From the NCBI GenBank assembly GCA_020698575.1, contig CM036252.1, positions 33,167,659 to 33,231,658 of the forward strand: 64,000 bases of DNA, given 5' to 3'. The position numbers and the translations under genes were made by a program. Shown here piece after piece: positions 1-31,559 of this stretch; position 1 is the stretch's first letter, and each line of letters opens with the position of its first letter. The DNA comes from Bostrychus sinensis. Taxonomy: Eukaryota > Chordata > Actinopteri > Gobiiformes > Eleotridae. The notes under the pieces were generated by a model. It did no database searches and was not told where the DNA came from. It worked only from the letters and a program-made list of their open reading frames with translations.

Positions 1-241
1 TTTCTGATCACATGCTGCTGGTATCTGCAATTTCTTAATGGTTCATTTCTGTTTATTGTTAATAGTGCTTCTTAAAGTAACTCTGGTATGTGCTGAACAT
101 TATCATCCACAAATACACCAAATGCTTGTTGTCTACACACAGCAGAGTAAATAGGGACTCAAAAGGCACTGTTTTATTTAGCATGAAAAGTGACTCACTT
201 ATCTAAGGACCCTAAAATGCATCCTCTGTGTTCACTTGTAG
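1..241 (+). other. Intron or 5' region of senp3
   Basis: AT-rich DNA with no convincing coding signal, ending in an acceptor AG at 240-241 that opens the first recognised senp3 exon. An in-frame ATG at 217 is also open into that exon, so 217 is a possible alternative start if 240-241 is not used as a splice site. More likely the start codon lies in an exon to the left of the window. Confidence 0.5.
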
Positions 242-10359
<10,118 letters not shown>

Positions 10360-11226
10360 CCCTCCTGACCCTTTCTTTTGGCTTGCATCACCAGAACCCT
10401 ATAAAGGACAAAGTAAGGACACAAAAAGTTAACAAGAAAAGGATCTTTCCCAAATGGATATTTCCATCATATTCTCTTTGTTTTGCCTCTGGACTTAATT
10501 ATAACTAGGTCATGGTTATTTCCACTCATTGTTAAGTATGGGCTCATCTTTCACCTCTTGTAGAAGGAAGCATGGCTAAAGCTAAATTCCCCCAAAAGAC
10601 ACTGAAATAGAGTGGTAGCTGGGTGTACAGCAGATTGCTGGCATAACTTTGATATTCCATTCATTGTATCTTTCAAGGAAATATTAGTGTCAGTTTTCTT
10701 CTTTTTGTTTGACTGCCTGGACATATTTAAAGTGTGATGATCCAGTGGTGCTCTTACAGTATGCACCACGTAAAACACGCAGCCATGCAGGATTTCTCCT
10801 GGGAGCATATTACATGTCACGGTTGTGACAATACATTTAGTCTGGTGTATAAATGGAAATGGTTTTGTGTTTGAGGTCCAGACCACTCCGCGTGTGAAAA
10901 CCAGCAGAACTTGTCACTCTTCCACCTTTGAGATGGCTCACTGCCCAAAATGAACACGTGTCCTAAAGCGTTGTGTCAATCGTTTCTGTTTGAAGTTTTT
11001 AAGTGGTTTTGAGAGCCACAAGGACCACAACACATCAGATTGTGAACTCCTCAGAGTTTTCCTTCAAAAAGGAGTTCTATTATCTACAATAATACGTTAT
11101 GGTTGTGACTTTTTACTTTTGACATTGTTTTTTCAGCGCGCAGCCCCTGTTGTATCATAGCCCCTCAGTTCGCAGTATGTTCATGTACTTTCTGTTGTAT
11201 ACGTGTGAACTAAATGTATAAACATG

Positions 11227-11232
11227 AATAAA
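11227..11232 (+). terminator. senp3: Candidate polyadenylation signal of senp3
   Basis: AATAAA lies about 870 bases after the senp3 stop codon, in AT-rich sequence. A second candidate is near 11323. The 10360-11250 stretch is the likely 3' UTR. No transcript evidence is available. Confidence 0.5.
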
Positions 11233-11259
11233 TTTCTGAAAGAACACTTTTTTTATTTC

Positions 11260-13222
11260 TCAGAATCAATGCGTAGAAATACATAGTGTGTAACTGATGC
11301 ATTTTCTGGTGTTGGCTCATGTAATAAAATAAGTATTTAATATGACAAAGTACATTTAAAGAGCTGTTTAATCCTGTGTTCACATTTTTGTGTTGATTCA
11401 TGAAATGTTTTTTTCTTTAGCAGTGAAATTTTTCAGAACCAAAACACAAATGTGTAAAGGGGACACAACCTCTCTGGATGGAGTGAGTCTACATGTTGTC
11501 TCTATGCTACCATGGGTACTCCAGAGTAGCCTACTTCTGAGGGCCCAGGGCTTAAAGTTCTAGCTTAGAAGAGGTAGAAGAGGTAGCCCAGGCAGCCTTG
11601 AATGGCGGTGGTTATGATCCAGCTGGAACCAAGTCAGGAGCCTCTCACCTGTCTGCTCTCACCTGTCTGTTCCCTCACTCATTCCCCCGAGCCCCGCCTG
11701 CTCTTCTGAGTGACAGCAGCGGTGTTCAGTCCAGCCTTTATGCTGGCTGTATCTCTCCTAGGAGTTGTCCAGTGAGAGCTCATATTTGATTATAAGGCTT
11801 AAAACAACACTCGTGATTTCTAGAGAGACAGATGTGTGCAGCAGCCTGTGCGCTAAGCAACTATATTTACCTGTAGTACCGTTTCCTCCTGAGCTGTGCT
11901 GATTGAGAAATGAACTAATTTAGTTTAGCTGTTTAGTGCAGTGACAATGATTTTTTGTCATTTGACGCTTGATGAATTGCAGAGATATGAGTATAAGTAA
12001 CTTACTAAAATAAAAACTGCAGTATTAACACAGTATATTTACTGTATTATCAAAAACTTGAGTTTAGACATGTATATTTTTTTTCTGCAGTCTAGTCTAG
12101 AGTACACCAACCAGTCTACCAGTCCCTATTACATAAACATGATGCTAAATGTTTTGTCTTGATTCTTGTAGTGGAATAAAATCATAAATTGTACCCACAA
12201 TTTACTTCAACCTGAAGCCAGCTGAAAGAATTATACCATATAAAATGCACCAGAATGCAGGAAATTACATCTGTTTTGTTCAAATTTTTCTGGGGGAGGA
12301 CCACCAGACCCCCCTTGCAAACCATAGTCCCATACACTTACAATAGTGATATCCACATGAACGCCTGCTTCAAGACATACAAATATAATAATACACCTCA
12401 CAGGTTAAAGAGATGACTTGTTTATGTATAGACATTAAAAATGTGTTGACCTCTACCTGTCAAGCCAAAAAAAAAGTTGAGGCTCAGAGAATTTTTTTTT
12501 TTTTTTTGTGCTTTAACCCCTGTGAGGGGCTCATTCTCTAACTGAGATCTTAAACATAGGTACAGCAAGGGCACGTGAAATTATTTGGTTGATTAGACAA
12601 TTTGTAATATATTGTTTGTTTGTTTCCCCAACCATATATTGTACTTTGGTAGTACTTTTCCAATTTAAAAGTCCACTTCTTGGCAAGTCCTCTCTAAATC
12701 CCCTGTGTACTTGCTCCGCCTAGGGATGCATAAGAGGAGACCATGGATGTGATATCAACCCACAGAAGAATGTTACTACTACATGAGTACAGTCAGTCAA
12801 TTTGGCCAGGGTTACCATTTTTATAGAGATTGGGATTTTGACGTCACATGGGAGGGTCACACAAGCTATTTCCAACAGTAAAACAATGGAGCAATTTAGG
12901 ATGTAAACTATTTAAATAATAATAATAAATAGTCACCAAGCATGACAAAGCAGTTAGTTATTTCAAGGCTCTTTTTTTTTTTTTTTTTATGCCGCTATTC
13001 CTAATGCTACTCTATGGTATGTCACTGTCTGTGACCACTCACGAGGCAGATTCACTAGCATCACAGGATTAACAGCAACAGAAAACTAGAGTAAGTGTCC
13101 AAACTGTTCTGTACACAGGGCTCTTGTGCTGCAGTAAATAGTAACAGAGTCCCTCATACACTCGTGGAAAACACCTACTACCCAGAAAGGAGCCATGTGA
13201 TGTCACCTGGCATTAACCAATA
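11260..13222. other. Intergenic DNA between senp3 and transposon cluster
   Basis: AT-rich DNA with short T runs (near 12490 and 12972). No coding exon, RNA gene or recognised repeat family could be supported. Confidence 0.5.
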
Positions 13223-13230
13223 ATACACTG

Positions 13231-14018
13231 TAGTGTTGTAACGATACTAAAATTTCAACTCGATTTCGATACTAAAAAAATTCCTCGATACCGATTTCGA
13301 TACCACGGTGACAAAAATGACCACTTTTCATTGAATGTTTGAGGTAATACATGGGCTCTAACTGCCCCCTTTTACCGTCACCATATTATTCAAACTATAT
13401 TTTGTATAGAATAATATTATTAGGCTATTACTATATATGTAGCATACTTGTTAATTTTTTCAAACTTATATATTTTTTTGCAAACAGTGGTTTATCCTCC
13501 AACACTCTGATGCCTCTGTAGTCCACAGCTATGTAGCTACATGATGATCTTTTATTCAACACAATGCTAAATAATACAGTCAATAGTTTGTATATGTGAT
13601 CCAAAATTACTTCAGATTATGATAAATGATTCCTCAAAGCTAAAGTTTAATTACAGTTTACCTGTTTCCATTTTCTATAAATGGTAGTAGGTTATTAGGC
13701 TGCAGTAGCCATGGTTCATATTTATATTGTGGCCACAGTCATTGACAGTGATGGGTCAGACAGAGTCAGGACCACAGTGGTCCTTTAAATATGGCTGCTT
13801 TGCTAACACTAACAGCTCTCTCCTTGCTCCGCTGGTAACGAGACATTTGAAGTTACATTTAAGCTGTTTTATATCTGTTTGGAATGATGCCGCTGCGCAG
13901 TGACTCCCAGATCGGTAAAGACGTCACATTATCAGATACTTTTCCAAATGAATATCTCATTTAGATAATCGTTTTAGTATCGATTCATATCTTGGTATCG
14001 ATTTTTTTGACAACCCTA
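13231..14018. mobile_element. hAT-like non-autonomous transposon
   Basis: The left end TAGTGTTGT and the right end, complement TAGGGTTGT, form short inverted repeats. Subterminal sequence at both ends is rich in ATCGATA-type motifs. The element is flanked by a perfect 8-bp duplication ATACACTG at 13223-13230 and 14019-14026, as expected for the hAT superfamily. No transposase frame remains. Confidence 0.85.
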
Positions 14019-14097
14019 ATACACTGTACAAATAATTCAAACATTCATGGTCTTTTGAAGCATTTTGGATCTCGAGCCTGACGGGTACAAATGTTTA

Positions 14098-15105
14098 GGA
14101 CTGTTTTTAAAATTTAAATAAAATGCGTTTGTTTCAAATTTGGTGTCTGCTACAGGTCCTAAAATATTTTGGACAGGGGCAACAAATGGCTGAAAAAGCA
14201 AGAAATTTTAAAAAGATTAAGCTGGGAGAAGATCTAGCAACTAATGAAGTTAATTGATATCAGGTCTGTAACATGATTAGCTCTAAAAAAGGGATGTCTT
14301 AGAGAGGCAGATGCTTTCCAATTTGTGAAAAAGTGTGTAAAAAGATTGTGGAATACTTAAAAAAATGTTCCTCATTGTCAAATTGCAAAGGCTTGCAAAT
14401 CTTATTTATAGAGTAGAACATCAAAAGATTAAGAAAAACTGGAGACATCTCTGTGCAAGGGACAAGACCTAAAGCCAGTGGTCTTGGGGCCCTCAGACAA
14501 CACTGCATCACTCATCAGCAGGATTGTATCAATGACATTACTAAATGGGCCCAGGAATACTTCCAGAAACCACATGTGGGTAAACACAATCTGCTGTGCC
14601 ATCTGCAGAGGCCAACTAAGCTCTATCATGCAAAAAGAAAGCCATATGTGAACATGGTCCAGAAGTGCCATCGTGTCCTGGGCCAAGGCTCATTTAAAAT
14701 GGACTGTTTCAAAATAGGGACAGGTTTCTATGATCAGACCTGTCCAAATGTGACACTATTTTTGGAAATCACAGACGCCATGTCCTCCAGGCTAAAAAGG
14801 AGGAGACCTTCCAGCGAGTTATCAGTGTTCAGTTCAAAAGCAGCATCTCTGATGATATGGGGGGCATAAGAGCATATGGTATGGGCAGCTGTGTGTTTTG
14901 GAAGGAGATATGGAACTAGGTTTATAAAGGTTTCAGAGCAACATATGCTCTAAAACCCAGCTGCTCTTCCCATTCCAAATTCCAACCCAAAAACTCCAGA
15001 AACTCATACCCTCGGTGCTGAGACATCTTCTAACTGTTTTGAAAAGAAAAGGAGAAGCTTCCCCATGGTAAACCTGCCCTTATCCCAACTATTGTGAGAC
15101 CTGTA
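14098..15105 (+). mobile_element. Degenerate Tc1-like transposon copy
   Basis: The plus strand carries Tc1-type transposase remnants: ALRQHCITHQ, WAQEYFQKP, LYHAKRKPYVNM and, after frame breaks, ASLMIWGA near 14850. The second copy at 46135-47262 lies in reverse orientation. Internal stops and the missing right terminal repeat show that it is dead and truncated near 15105. Confidence 0.8.
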
Positions 15106-15354
15106 TACGGTGACCACCTCAAAAAGTACCCAAAGTGGGAAATTTTGTGATTTGGTGGTGACAAGGTGGGACAGACTGGAGAAATAAATGTTTGATATAC
15201 AAATCAAATTTACTGACTCACTGAAATAGAAGTTGCTTTAGTTTAGACCCTATAAAACATTCAATGTGCTGCTTTTATCCAGTAAAACACGCATTTTGCA
15301 AGGTAATGTCTTTACTGAGACTTTATTCAATGGAATAAAAAAGATTAATTCATT

Positions 15355-15865
15355 TTCTTCTGCTTATTACCGTTAGGGGTCGCGGGTGACTGGAGCCTAT
15401 CCCAGTAACTTTGGGCCGTAGGCGGGGTACACCCTGGACAGGGGGCAGCTTGTCGCAGGGCTGACACAGAGACGAACACAGACAGACAACCATTCACTCT
15501 CACATTCATTCACTAGGGGCAATTTTATAGCCACTAATTCACCTAACACATGCATGTGTTTGGATGTTGGGAGGAAGCCGGAGTACCCAGAGAGAACCCA
15601 CAGTAACACGGGGAGGACATGCAGACTCCACCCAGAGAGTTTGTGTGTTGGCCAGCCCAAGGATCAAACCCACGATCTCCTTGTGGATTGTGAGAGTGAA
15701 TTGTTGTCTGTCTGCGAGTGTCTCTGTCAGCCCTGCAACAAGCTGGCCCCTGGGGCTCCAGGGTGTACCCCGCCTAAGGCCCTAAGTTAGTGGGATAGGC
15801 TCCAGTCACCCACGACCCTTAACGGGAATAGGCGGAAGAAGATGAATGAAAGAATGAATGTTATC
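15355..15865. repeat. Inverted (fold-back) copy of a common fish repeat
   Basis: The block opens with GTGACTGGAGCCTATCCCA-type sequence near 15388 and closes with its complement near 15790-15815 (GGGATAGGCTCCAGTCAC), so the two halves can fold back on each other. The same family lies in single orientation at 39010-39258. The short open frames inside are not genes. Confidence 0.75.
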
Positions 15866-16600
15866 TCACACACACACACCTCCCCCTCTCCCATTTCCCT
15901 TTTTGTACATTGTAAATACTTTGTCTGTCACCGGGTGTGGCTCAATAATTAAAAAAAGAAGAAAATTAGATAGGTAAAAATTTGATGAATTTACATTAAA
16001 ATTCAATAAAAATATAAGTGTTGGCTATTACAGTATTGCAAAGTGTCAATGAAGGAATAATATTCATATAATAAAGATTTAAAGCAGGGTTTAGATTTTT
16101 GTATTTTTGATTTGTGAATGTGAAATTTTCCTAATAAATTTATTACATTTCTAAATGTATTAGTTTAAATTATTTTTAATTTCCAACCCAACTATCACCA
16201 TTTTGCTTTCAATTTTAACAGTTTTTTTGTTTTTTTTTACATTTTTTTTCTAAATCCATCAACATTTTTAGTGAGAATGTACAAACATAAAAATAAATGT
16301 ATTTTATGAATTTTACTGACGGTCCCAAAATATAACCCGCTTTCCGAAGCCTTCGCCGACACTTCCTTCTAGAACAAGGCGCCTCTCGTGCTTCTCCTTC
16401 GCCCTGAGAGCCGCCGCAGTTTCCGGCATGAATATCTGTCAAATCATTTCCCATATCAAACTAACTTCACCGCTATCATCGTGCCAGGCATAAAAGTTCG
16501 GGGGGCAGAGCAATTTGGGCGAGAATTTTTTTTATGAATGAGTGTAACCAAACATTAACAAGAAGCTTCGGCTTTGGTTACAAAAAGCAGGTAACGTAAC
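15866..16600. other. AT-rich DNA upstream of eif4a1
   Basis: Mostly AT-rich with no coding signal. From about 16330 the sequence becomes richer in CpG and contains ETS-like (TTCCGG, ACTTCC) motifs, so the distal part of the eif4a1 promoter may begin here. Confidence 0.4.
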
Positions 16601-16669
16601 ATATACTAGCCCTGTTTCGTGGCAGCAAGTTCCATTATACGCGCACCACTGACGCCAGCAACAGTATCC

Positions 16670-16810
16670 GCCTTTACGTCACGAGTAGCGGCCAATCACA
16701 GGTGCCGGTGGGTGGGACTACGGCTAAATGACGGTGGGCCGTTGCAATGGGAAGCGGCCTTTAAAGTGTATTTAGACATTCCTGCTGCCGCTTCGTCTCT
16801 TCTTGAAATT
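16670..16810 (+). promoter_or_regulatory. eif4a1: eif4a1 core promoter and 5' UTR
   Basis: Upstream of the ATG at 16811 lie a CRE-like TTACGTCAC (16674-16682), a CCAAT box (16692-16696), GC/KLF-type GGTGGG motifs and a TATA-like TTTAAAG (16760-16766). Downstream, a pyrimidine-rich segment (about 16781-16806) is a plausible start region and 5' UTR. The start site is inferred from spacing only. Confidence 0.6.
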
Positions 16811-25553
<8,743 letters not shown>

Positions 25554-26379
25554 GACGCCCACGGACCAAATTCACATGTGACACATGGCCTTAGCCCACA
25601 CGGGTTCTAGCCTCTTTCAACTATTTAGTCTTTTAATACTTAGATTTCTTGGGCCATCTTGATTGCACAGATAAATGGCTGACCTGCTTCTTCTGCCTGC
25701 CATGGTTCACAACCGGGACATAAGATCTTGAGCACAGCATTACTACTATGACAGAATTCATCCGACCAACCCCATAGGCAGAGATGTAGGTCGGTAGTTG
25801 GCAGTGGTTGGTTTTACTTGTGACTAATAACCTGCAGGGCCCCATGTATCTCTATAACGTACTTTGAAGGGCCTTATTAATCATGTGGAGAGTTGCTTAA
25901 AGGATATTTGTAGTGGAATGGAGTAGTGTGGTGGAGCACTCTTGGCTGAAGATGTCTTGCCGCGCGTGGACAGGCGTCTCAGTCCAGAAGACCTGAATGG
26001 GTGTGGGTTTTTCTTTTTTACCAAGGTGATGTCACTTTTGTAAGCTACCTCACCAGACTGTTGGGAGGAGTTTTATAATGAGGACCAAACTGCAGATATT
26101 ACAAGTACATGGATTCTACCTCCTCCAGTGTAGTTCTTGATGCTATTTTCTCAAACTGTCATTGGGGTGTGGTGTCAGGCTTTGAACTTGTCTTGTTAGG
26201 GATATCGCTATTTTTAAGTGACTTTAAGAAATTGTTAACCTTTGAGACAGAAACGGTGTATCAGATTTTCTACATTGGATTCTGTATAGTATTTATTTTA
26301 ATGGTCTTTAATAAAAAAAATAAAGGTTTCTCCTTTATCAGCTGGTATGAGGTTTTCTGTGTCCAGAGCAAGACAATGT

Positions 26380-26385
26380 AATAAA
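26380..26385 (+). terminator. eif4a1: Polyadenylation signal of eif4a1
   Basis: AATAAA lies about 830 bases after the stop codon. An A-rich AATAAA-containing stretch near 26310 and another AATAAA near 26464 are alternatives. 25554 to about 26405 is the likely 3' UTR. Confidence 0.6.
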
Positions 26386-26409
26386 GCTTTATATTAACGT
26401 GGAAATGAA

Positions 26410-27640
26410 CCTGCTGTCTCGGATTGTGCCCCAACTTAATGGAGACCATTGTCAGATCTCAAAAATAAAATGAATATTGTGTGAAGGTGATGTTTTTTTT
26501 CTCTGTAAAGTCAAACTCTCATTGTGTTTCAGTATAGTGACATTTTGATATATGTGGCTTACGGTTGATGGCAAATTGTCCTGTGGTACTGTAGAGGTGT
26601 TTGGAAGCCCAGGTTGCTCTGATAAAGGCCTTCAGCTCGTCTGTTAATGGGTCTGCGGTTTCTCATCTTCTACACAACACTCCATAGATTCTCTCTGGGG
26701 TTCCAACAGGAGTGCTTACTGGCTAATCTCATAGTAAATTCACACTTATTTAACCAGTGTTTGGAAACTTAAGCAGTGTGGGACTGCGGAATAATGAAAT
26801 CAACTTTATAAAGCTTGTGAGCAGAAGGAAATATGCAGTCTAAAACTTCACAGTAAAAGGCTTTGTTGAGTTTATACTTCAGGAAACAGAGGACCATTAC
26901 TTGCCATTTGGGAAGCTACTTGGGCCTGTTTACATCCACACTAGTAATCTGATCATTAACTGAAATAATTCCAGAATTATAAAATGCAGTTTCTGCCACA
27001 AACTGTTAGAAAAAAATCAACCACAATTACACTTAAAGGAGAACCGCATCATGCACTTTCAGCACCAAAGGTTTTCATTTTGTTTGTTTTTTTGTTTCCT
27101 TTTTCTCCCCTCCCCATAATGTCTACACCAGAAATGACTGTTTTCTTATCTCAAAAGCATTGTACATTGTAATTTCAGCCCATGCCACAGTTTTCCTCTG
27201 CTTTAATAAAACCTCACAAACTCCAAAAGGCTGAAGATGGCGGTTGAATGTGTTGTTCTTCCTTCGAGACACTGTATTTGGGATGAAGTATTAAATCCAG
27301 TCAGATAGAGTATAGTACCATGGCTTTCTGGTGGGACACTTAGAGTTATTCGGATTATTTCCTATGCTGCTTTTAAGAAGAGGGCGCCTAATGAGAATAT
27401 TATTGCTCTTGAGACAGCTTAAAACACTTGAGCCTGTGTACTCTCAAACTAAGGACAGTTTAAACAAAATTATTACTACTAATTATAAGTTAAACACTAT
27501 AATCAGAAAGCAGAAAACCCATTATTTCGCATGAGTCTTGTGAGACATGACCTTGATTGGAAATGTCTTTTAGCCTCAAGCAGCTCAACAGCTTGAACCA
27601 CATTCCAGGTGAACAACAAAGGGCACTGTGCCCATCTCAT
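26410..27640. other. Intergenic DNA after eif4a1
   Basis: AT-rich with no gene seen. The part at about 26820-26905 is repeated in inverted orientation at about 36835-36920 (shared words include CTTCACAGTAAAAGGC), so it belongs to a dispersed repeat. Confidence 0.45.
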
Positions 27641-27649
27641 CTATACAGA

Positions 27650-28140
27650 TAAATGAGCCTTTTATAATAACCTTTATATGTCACTGGAAATGTAGATGAA
27701 CAAAACTAAGACATTTTTTGCAGATCTTAATTTGCCTTAACTTACAACTGATGACAAAGAGGTTCTTGAAGTCTCCTGGGCAATTAAAATCATGCACTGA
27801 ATAAGGCTCCAGGATTTGACTGCTTACTATAAGATTTTTATGGAACATTTGAGGATATTTTAAGTCCCTTGCTGCTGGAAGTTTATAATGAAGCATTTAA
27901 AACTGCAGCCTTAATTCATGCACTCAGCACTCCTAACTTTAATTCATAAAAAAGGGGAAAGATGCTCTGGATTCGAGTCAGCCTACCTCTGCTTAACTGC
28001 CACCAGGAAATTCTGCCAAAGGTGCCAACAAGTCGTATGAAAACAGTTATAGGGAAAATAATGAATGTAATTCAAAGATAATCCACAGATGGCACCGAAC
28101 CTCACAACAACTGCACAAGTAGAGCTGAAGTCCGTCAGAC
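27650..28140 (+). mobile_element. LINE (L1/Tx1-like) reverse transcriptase fragment, decayed
   Basis: Plus-strand reading from 27780 gives NKAPGFDCLL, a stop, DFYGTFEDILSPLLLEVYNE, then after a frameshift ALLTLIHKKGK. These match the conserved order of the palm region in L1/Tx1 reverse transcriptases (K-A-P-G-x-D, then ALL..I.KKGK). Stops and shifts show that it is dead. Confidence 0.72.
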
Positions 28141-28190
28141 ACCTGTTTGAGATAAAATGAAGATAGTGCCTCAGTTTTTCACACATGTAG

Positions 28191-28932
28191 CAGGGGCGGA
28201 TCTAGAGAAAAAAATCACAGGGGGGCAAGGAGGATAATGGATAATTTCGGGGGGGCAAAAGGATTAATACATTATATCTATTATAACGTTTGAACAAAAT
28301 AGGATAATTGAAAAAAAAACAGTATTTTGGTGGCTTATAAAACAAAGCACTGGACAGGTTACAGTTACTGTAATTAACTTAATTTTCAAGTTTCCACAAT
28401 ATTTAAAAAAAGTGCCAGTGTGTAAAATGACAGCTTTGTCCATTACAGCTGAATGCAATACATATCACAAATATGTCCAGGACTAAAGCTTTAATACATT
28501 TATATTCAATATTGGGTAAAGACAGACTGTTATCAGTTATAATGGTGCATAAACAACAGACTACTTAATACTGTAAGTCTAGAGCTTAAAAACTTGCACT
28601 ACTCACTGGTAATACAGCTGCTATTTTGCACATCTGGAATAAGTCATAGAACACATCCTAATCTTTGTCCAGAATCTGCATAAATTCCACCAGGGCAGCA
28701 GGTGTATCATTGTTGTTTATTCTTAGTCACTGAAGTACTTTTCTTGTATAAAGTTTACTTTTATATATTTCAAAATACTCGGAAATCAGAGTTTTCCTCA
28801 TAAATGTCTGACCCATGACATAATTTATATTTTCACATCTGCCTTTACCAGGTAGGGTGGCATCTGGGATGGCAAGGGCTCTTTCAGAGGTGGCAGCTGC
28901 CCCCCTGTGCCACCCCTCTAGATCCACCCCTG
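28191..28932. mobile_element. Non-autonomous DNA transposon with 17-bp inverted ends
   Basis: The left end CAGGGGCGGATCTAGAG and right end CTCTAGATCCACCCCTG are near-perfect inverted repeats (16 of 17 match). The subterminal sequence is rich in G at the left and C at the right. A clean target duplication is not visible. No transposase frame. Confidence 0.75.
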
Positions 28933-29558
28933 GTGTGGAGCTGTCCAGCATTTCAGGACTGGTGGAAATGTATTATGGAGATTATTTTATTTTTAAACAG
29001 ACGGTTTCACATCTCACCCAAACTATCTGTTTTGGGCTCAACTACAGAACTTCCAGGCTCGCACTTCTCTTCTGAAAAGAGATGGATTATCTTGGCTCTT
29101 ACCACAGCTAATGGATTCTGTTCAGTGAAAGGAGTGGTTAATGACGAGGGGTAAATTGTAATCTTAAGTTACTTATATGCTCTCAAATAATCTTCATCAA
29201 TACAAGTTTACCTGGCCTGCCTTTACCAGCTGGCTGACTGTAACATATTGTACGTAAAGGCTGGATAATGGTCATTGTGGTGTTTTGTGTCTGGGTGATG
29301 TGTTTGTCATTTTTTTGTATTCTGTTGTTGCCTTGCTTAAAAGAAAAAGTTCAATAAAATGTGTATTACAAAAGAAATCCAATAATGGGCTGAATCATGT
29401 CAACCTGAAGTTTCTGAAGTGAATGTAAATACATCAGATTCATTAACTGTGAGCCAGGGCCAGTGTTTACATTAAACTAGTGAAAAAACAACACGTGTAC
29501 AAGATATTCTAGTTTTTTAAGACACACCTCTGTATTAATTTTAGTGATTATGGGTTGC

Positions 29559-29847
29559 AAGGTACTATGAGCAGTAAATAAAAAAAGTCATAAAAAATTA
29601 CCCATGTATCCCCAGATATGATGTAAACATGTTTAAATCAAATATTAGTTTTACTGATAACAAAGGTACAGCTGATTTATTCACTAACAAAACATTTTAC
29701 ATAATGGCCAAGTTGTTTTTGTTTACATTTTTTGTTTTGTTCTAAAACTGCATTGCCAACCATCCAATCAGAAAAGAGACCATAGTTTTGATTTAAACTA
29801 CATTACCATTTCAAACTAGTACGAGTGCATGCTGCTTACAGTACGTT
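29559..29847 (+). mobile_element. MITE family copy 1 (AAGGTACTGTAAGCAG-type ends)
   Basis: The ends AAGGTACTATGAGCAG and CTGCTTACAGTAC are imperfect inverted repeats. Similar copies lie at about 32692-32900, 48747-49049 and 49138-49369. They share interior words such as TTAGAACCAAAACAAA (or its complement) and AATATTAGTTTTACT. The superfamily is not certain; insertion at TTAA-like sites in two copies hints at a piggyBac-like source. Confidence 0.65.
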
Positions 29848-29880
29848 CAATAAAAAAAGTATCAGAACATTACTAACAAC

Positions 29881-30635
29881 CAGTGTTGGGAGTAACGCGT
29901 TACAGTAACGAGATTACAGTTGTCAGTAACGCAGTAACGTGACTTTTGAGTCACCAGTAAGTAATATTACAGTTACTAACAAAATACCCAATTAGTTACT
30001 GGCGTTACAGTCACTACAGTCACTTTCATTTACCTGCAGTTTACCGCAAGAACACGGAATGAAAATGCATTAAAGGAACAGCGCTAATACGTTTCCTACT
30101 TTATTTTCATCCGTTCCCTTCTCTGCTCCTCTTTATGCGCGCAGCGGCCACTCGTCCTGTCCACGCACTGATCCCTCTCCGCGTGCGTCGGAGTGCATGC
30201 AGCTGCTGCTGCTGTCAGCAGGGACAGAAGAGACCTGCACCGCTTTGGCGCTAACAACAAGTGCATTTTAGCTTCAGTGTAGTGAAATAAAACTGTGTCC
30301 ACAGGACTTGAACGCTGCACAGGAGCAGAGGTGAACTTAAAGGGCAGTATTTACTGTGTCAGGCTGCCCTGCTGCTGAAATGAATGCAGCTAAAAACCTA
30401 GAACGCCTGTAATAAGAATGTAATAACAGAGCTGGTCAGGGCAACAGTGAGGCTATAGGCTTCTTCTGTTTAGAATTGGGTTCATTCAGGCCTTCCTGTT
30501 AGGAAGTAATCCAAAAGTAAAGTAACTAAGTTACTTTCATGAGTCAGTGACTAAGCAAAGTATTATATTACTTTTCAAAAGAGTAACTGGTAATCTGTAA
30601 CTAGTTACTTTTTTTGAGTAACTAACCCAACACTG
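29881..30635. mobile_element. hAT-like non-autonomous transposon, intact ends
   Basis: The ends are CAGTGTTGGG and its perfect complement CCCAACACTG, flanked by a perfect 8-bp duplication CTAACAAC at 29873-29880 and 30636-30643. The interior has GTAAC/GTTAC-rich subterminal arrays and a CpG-rich middle (30120-30200) but no transposase frame. This end sequence is common among fish hAT elements. Confidence 0.92.
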
Positions 30636-31324
30636 CTAACAACTAACATTGGGCCCCGAGTAGAGCCCAATTCAGTTAATATGCACCAATAAAAAAACAC
30701 TTCTGTTTTCAACAGGAAAGTGCTCTGGGTCGTCCTGAAAACTCAGAGTCCAACTCAGAACATTTCCAAGTAGTTCGGGCTCTTACTCTGCAGTTCATAG
30801 AAAACAGCCAAAAATGCTTTAACTTGGCCTGAAAAGCTCAAAATGGCAATAAAAATGTTTTGCTAATTTCTCTGGTATAGAACCTCATAGAACAATTTAA
30901 AAAAGCTCTACCTGCACAGCAAGTTTGATTGAGATTGCCTTGATGCCTTGCCTTTATGAGAGCATCTGGCCCCTACAGTATCTGCCGAGAAAAATTCTGT
31001 CCCTCGGACAAATGTAGTTGAAGACCCCTGCAGTATAATATAATCATAATTCAAATAAATGAATGAATGAAATATTGCACTCAGTGTGTACTATATAACT
31101 GAAATAAAGTCTTTTTAACCATACTGAAATGTACTGATTAATTCCCGGGGACTGTACCCACAACAGGATATGTAAATGAGCTGTGGGGGCGGACCTGTGG
31201 GGGTGGGGTGGGGGGTTGTTGGATTATGCATGTGTGGGTTAGTCAAAGGGCTGCCACAGGCTTTGTGCCACGTGATGGATGGAGTTGTGCAGCCCCATCT
31301 ACATGACAATAGTCCACAACCCCC

Positions 31325-31326
<2 letters not shown>

Positions 31327-31423
<97 letters not shown>

Positions 31424-31430
31424 AGAGAGA
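31327..31430. repeat. (CA)n microsatellite with (GA)n tail
   Basis: About 94 bases of CA dinucleotide, then GA repeats. Open frames of Cys-Val or Thr-His over it are artefacts. Confidence 0.97.
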
Positions 31431-31559
31431 GTGAGAGAGACACACGCGTTGGTAAACATTTCTCTCTCTCTCTAAACATGTTTTTTACTCAGACAACATT
31501 CAGCAGCTGAATGTTTACTTTATATGATCCAGATCAGGAGTACCTTGCTGGAGGATTAG

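Noticed and set aside
14453..14869. 138-codon frame as a host gene
   Set aside because: The peptide is a broken Tc1-like transposase remnant.
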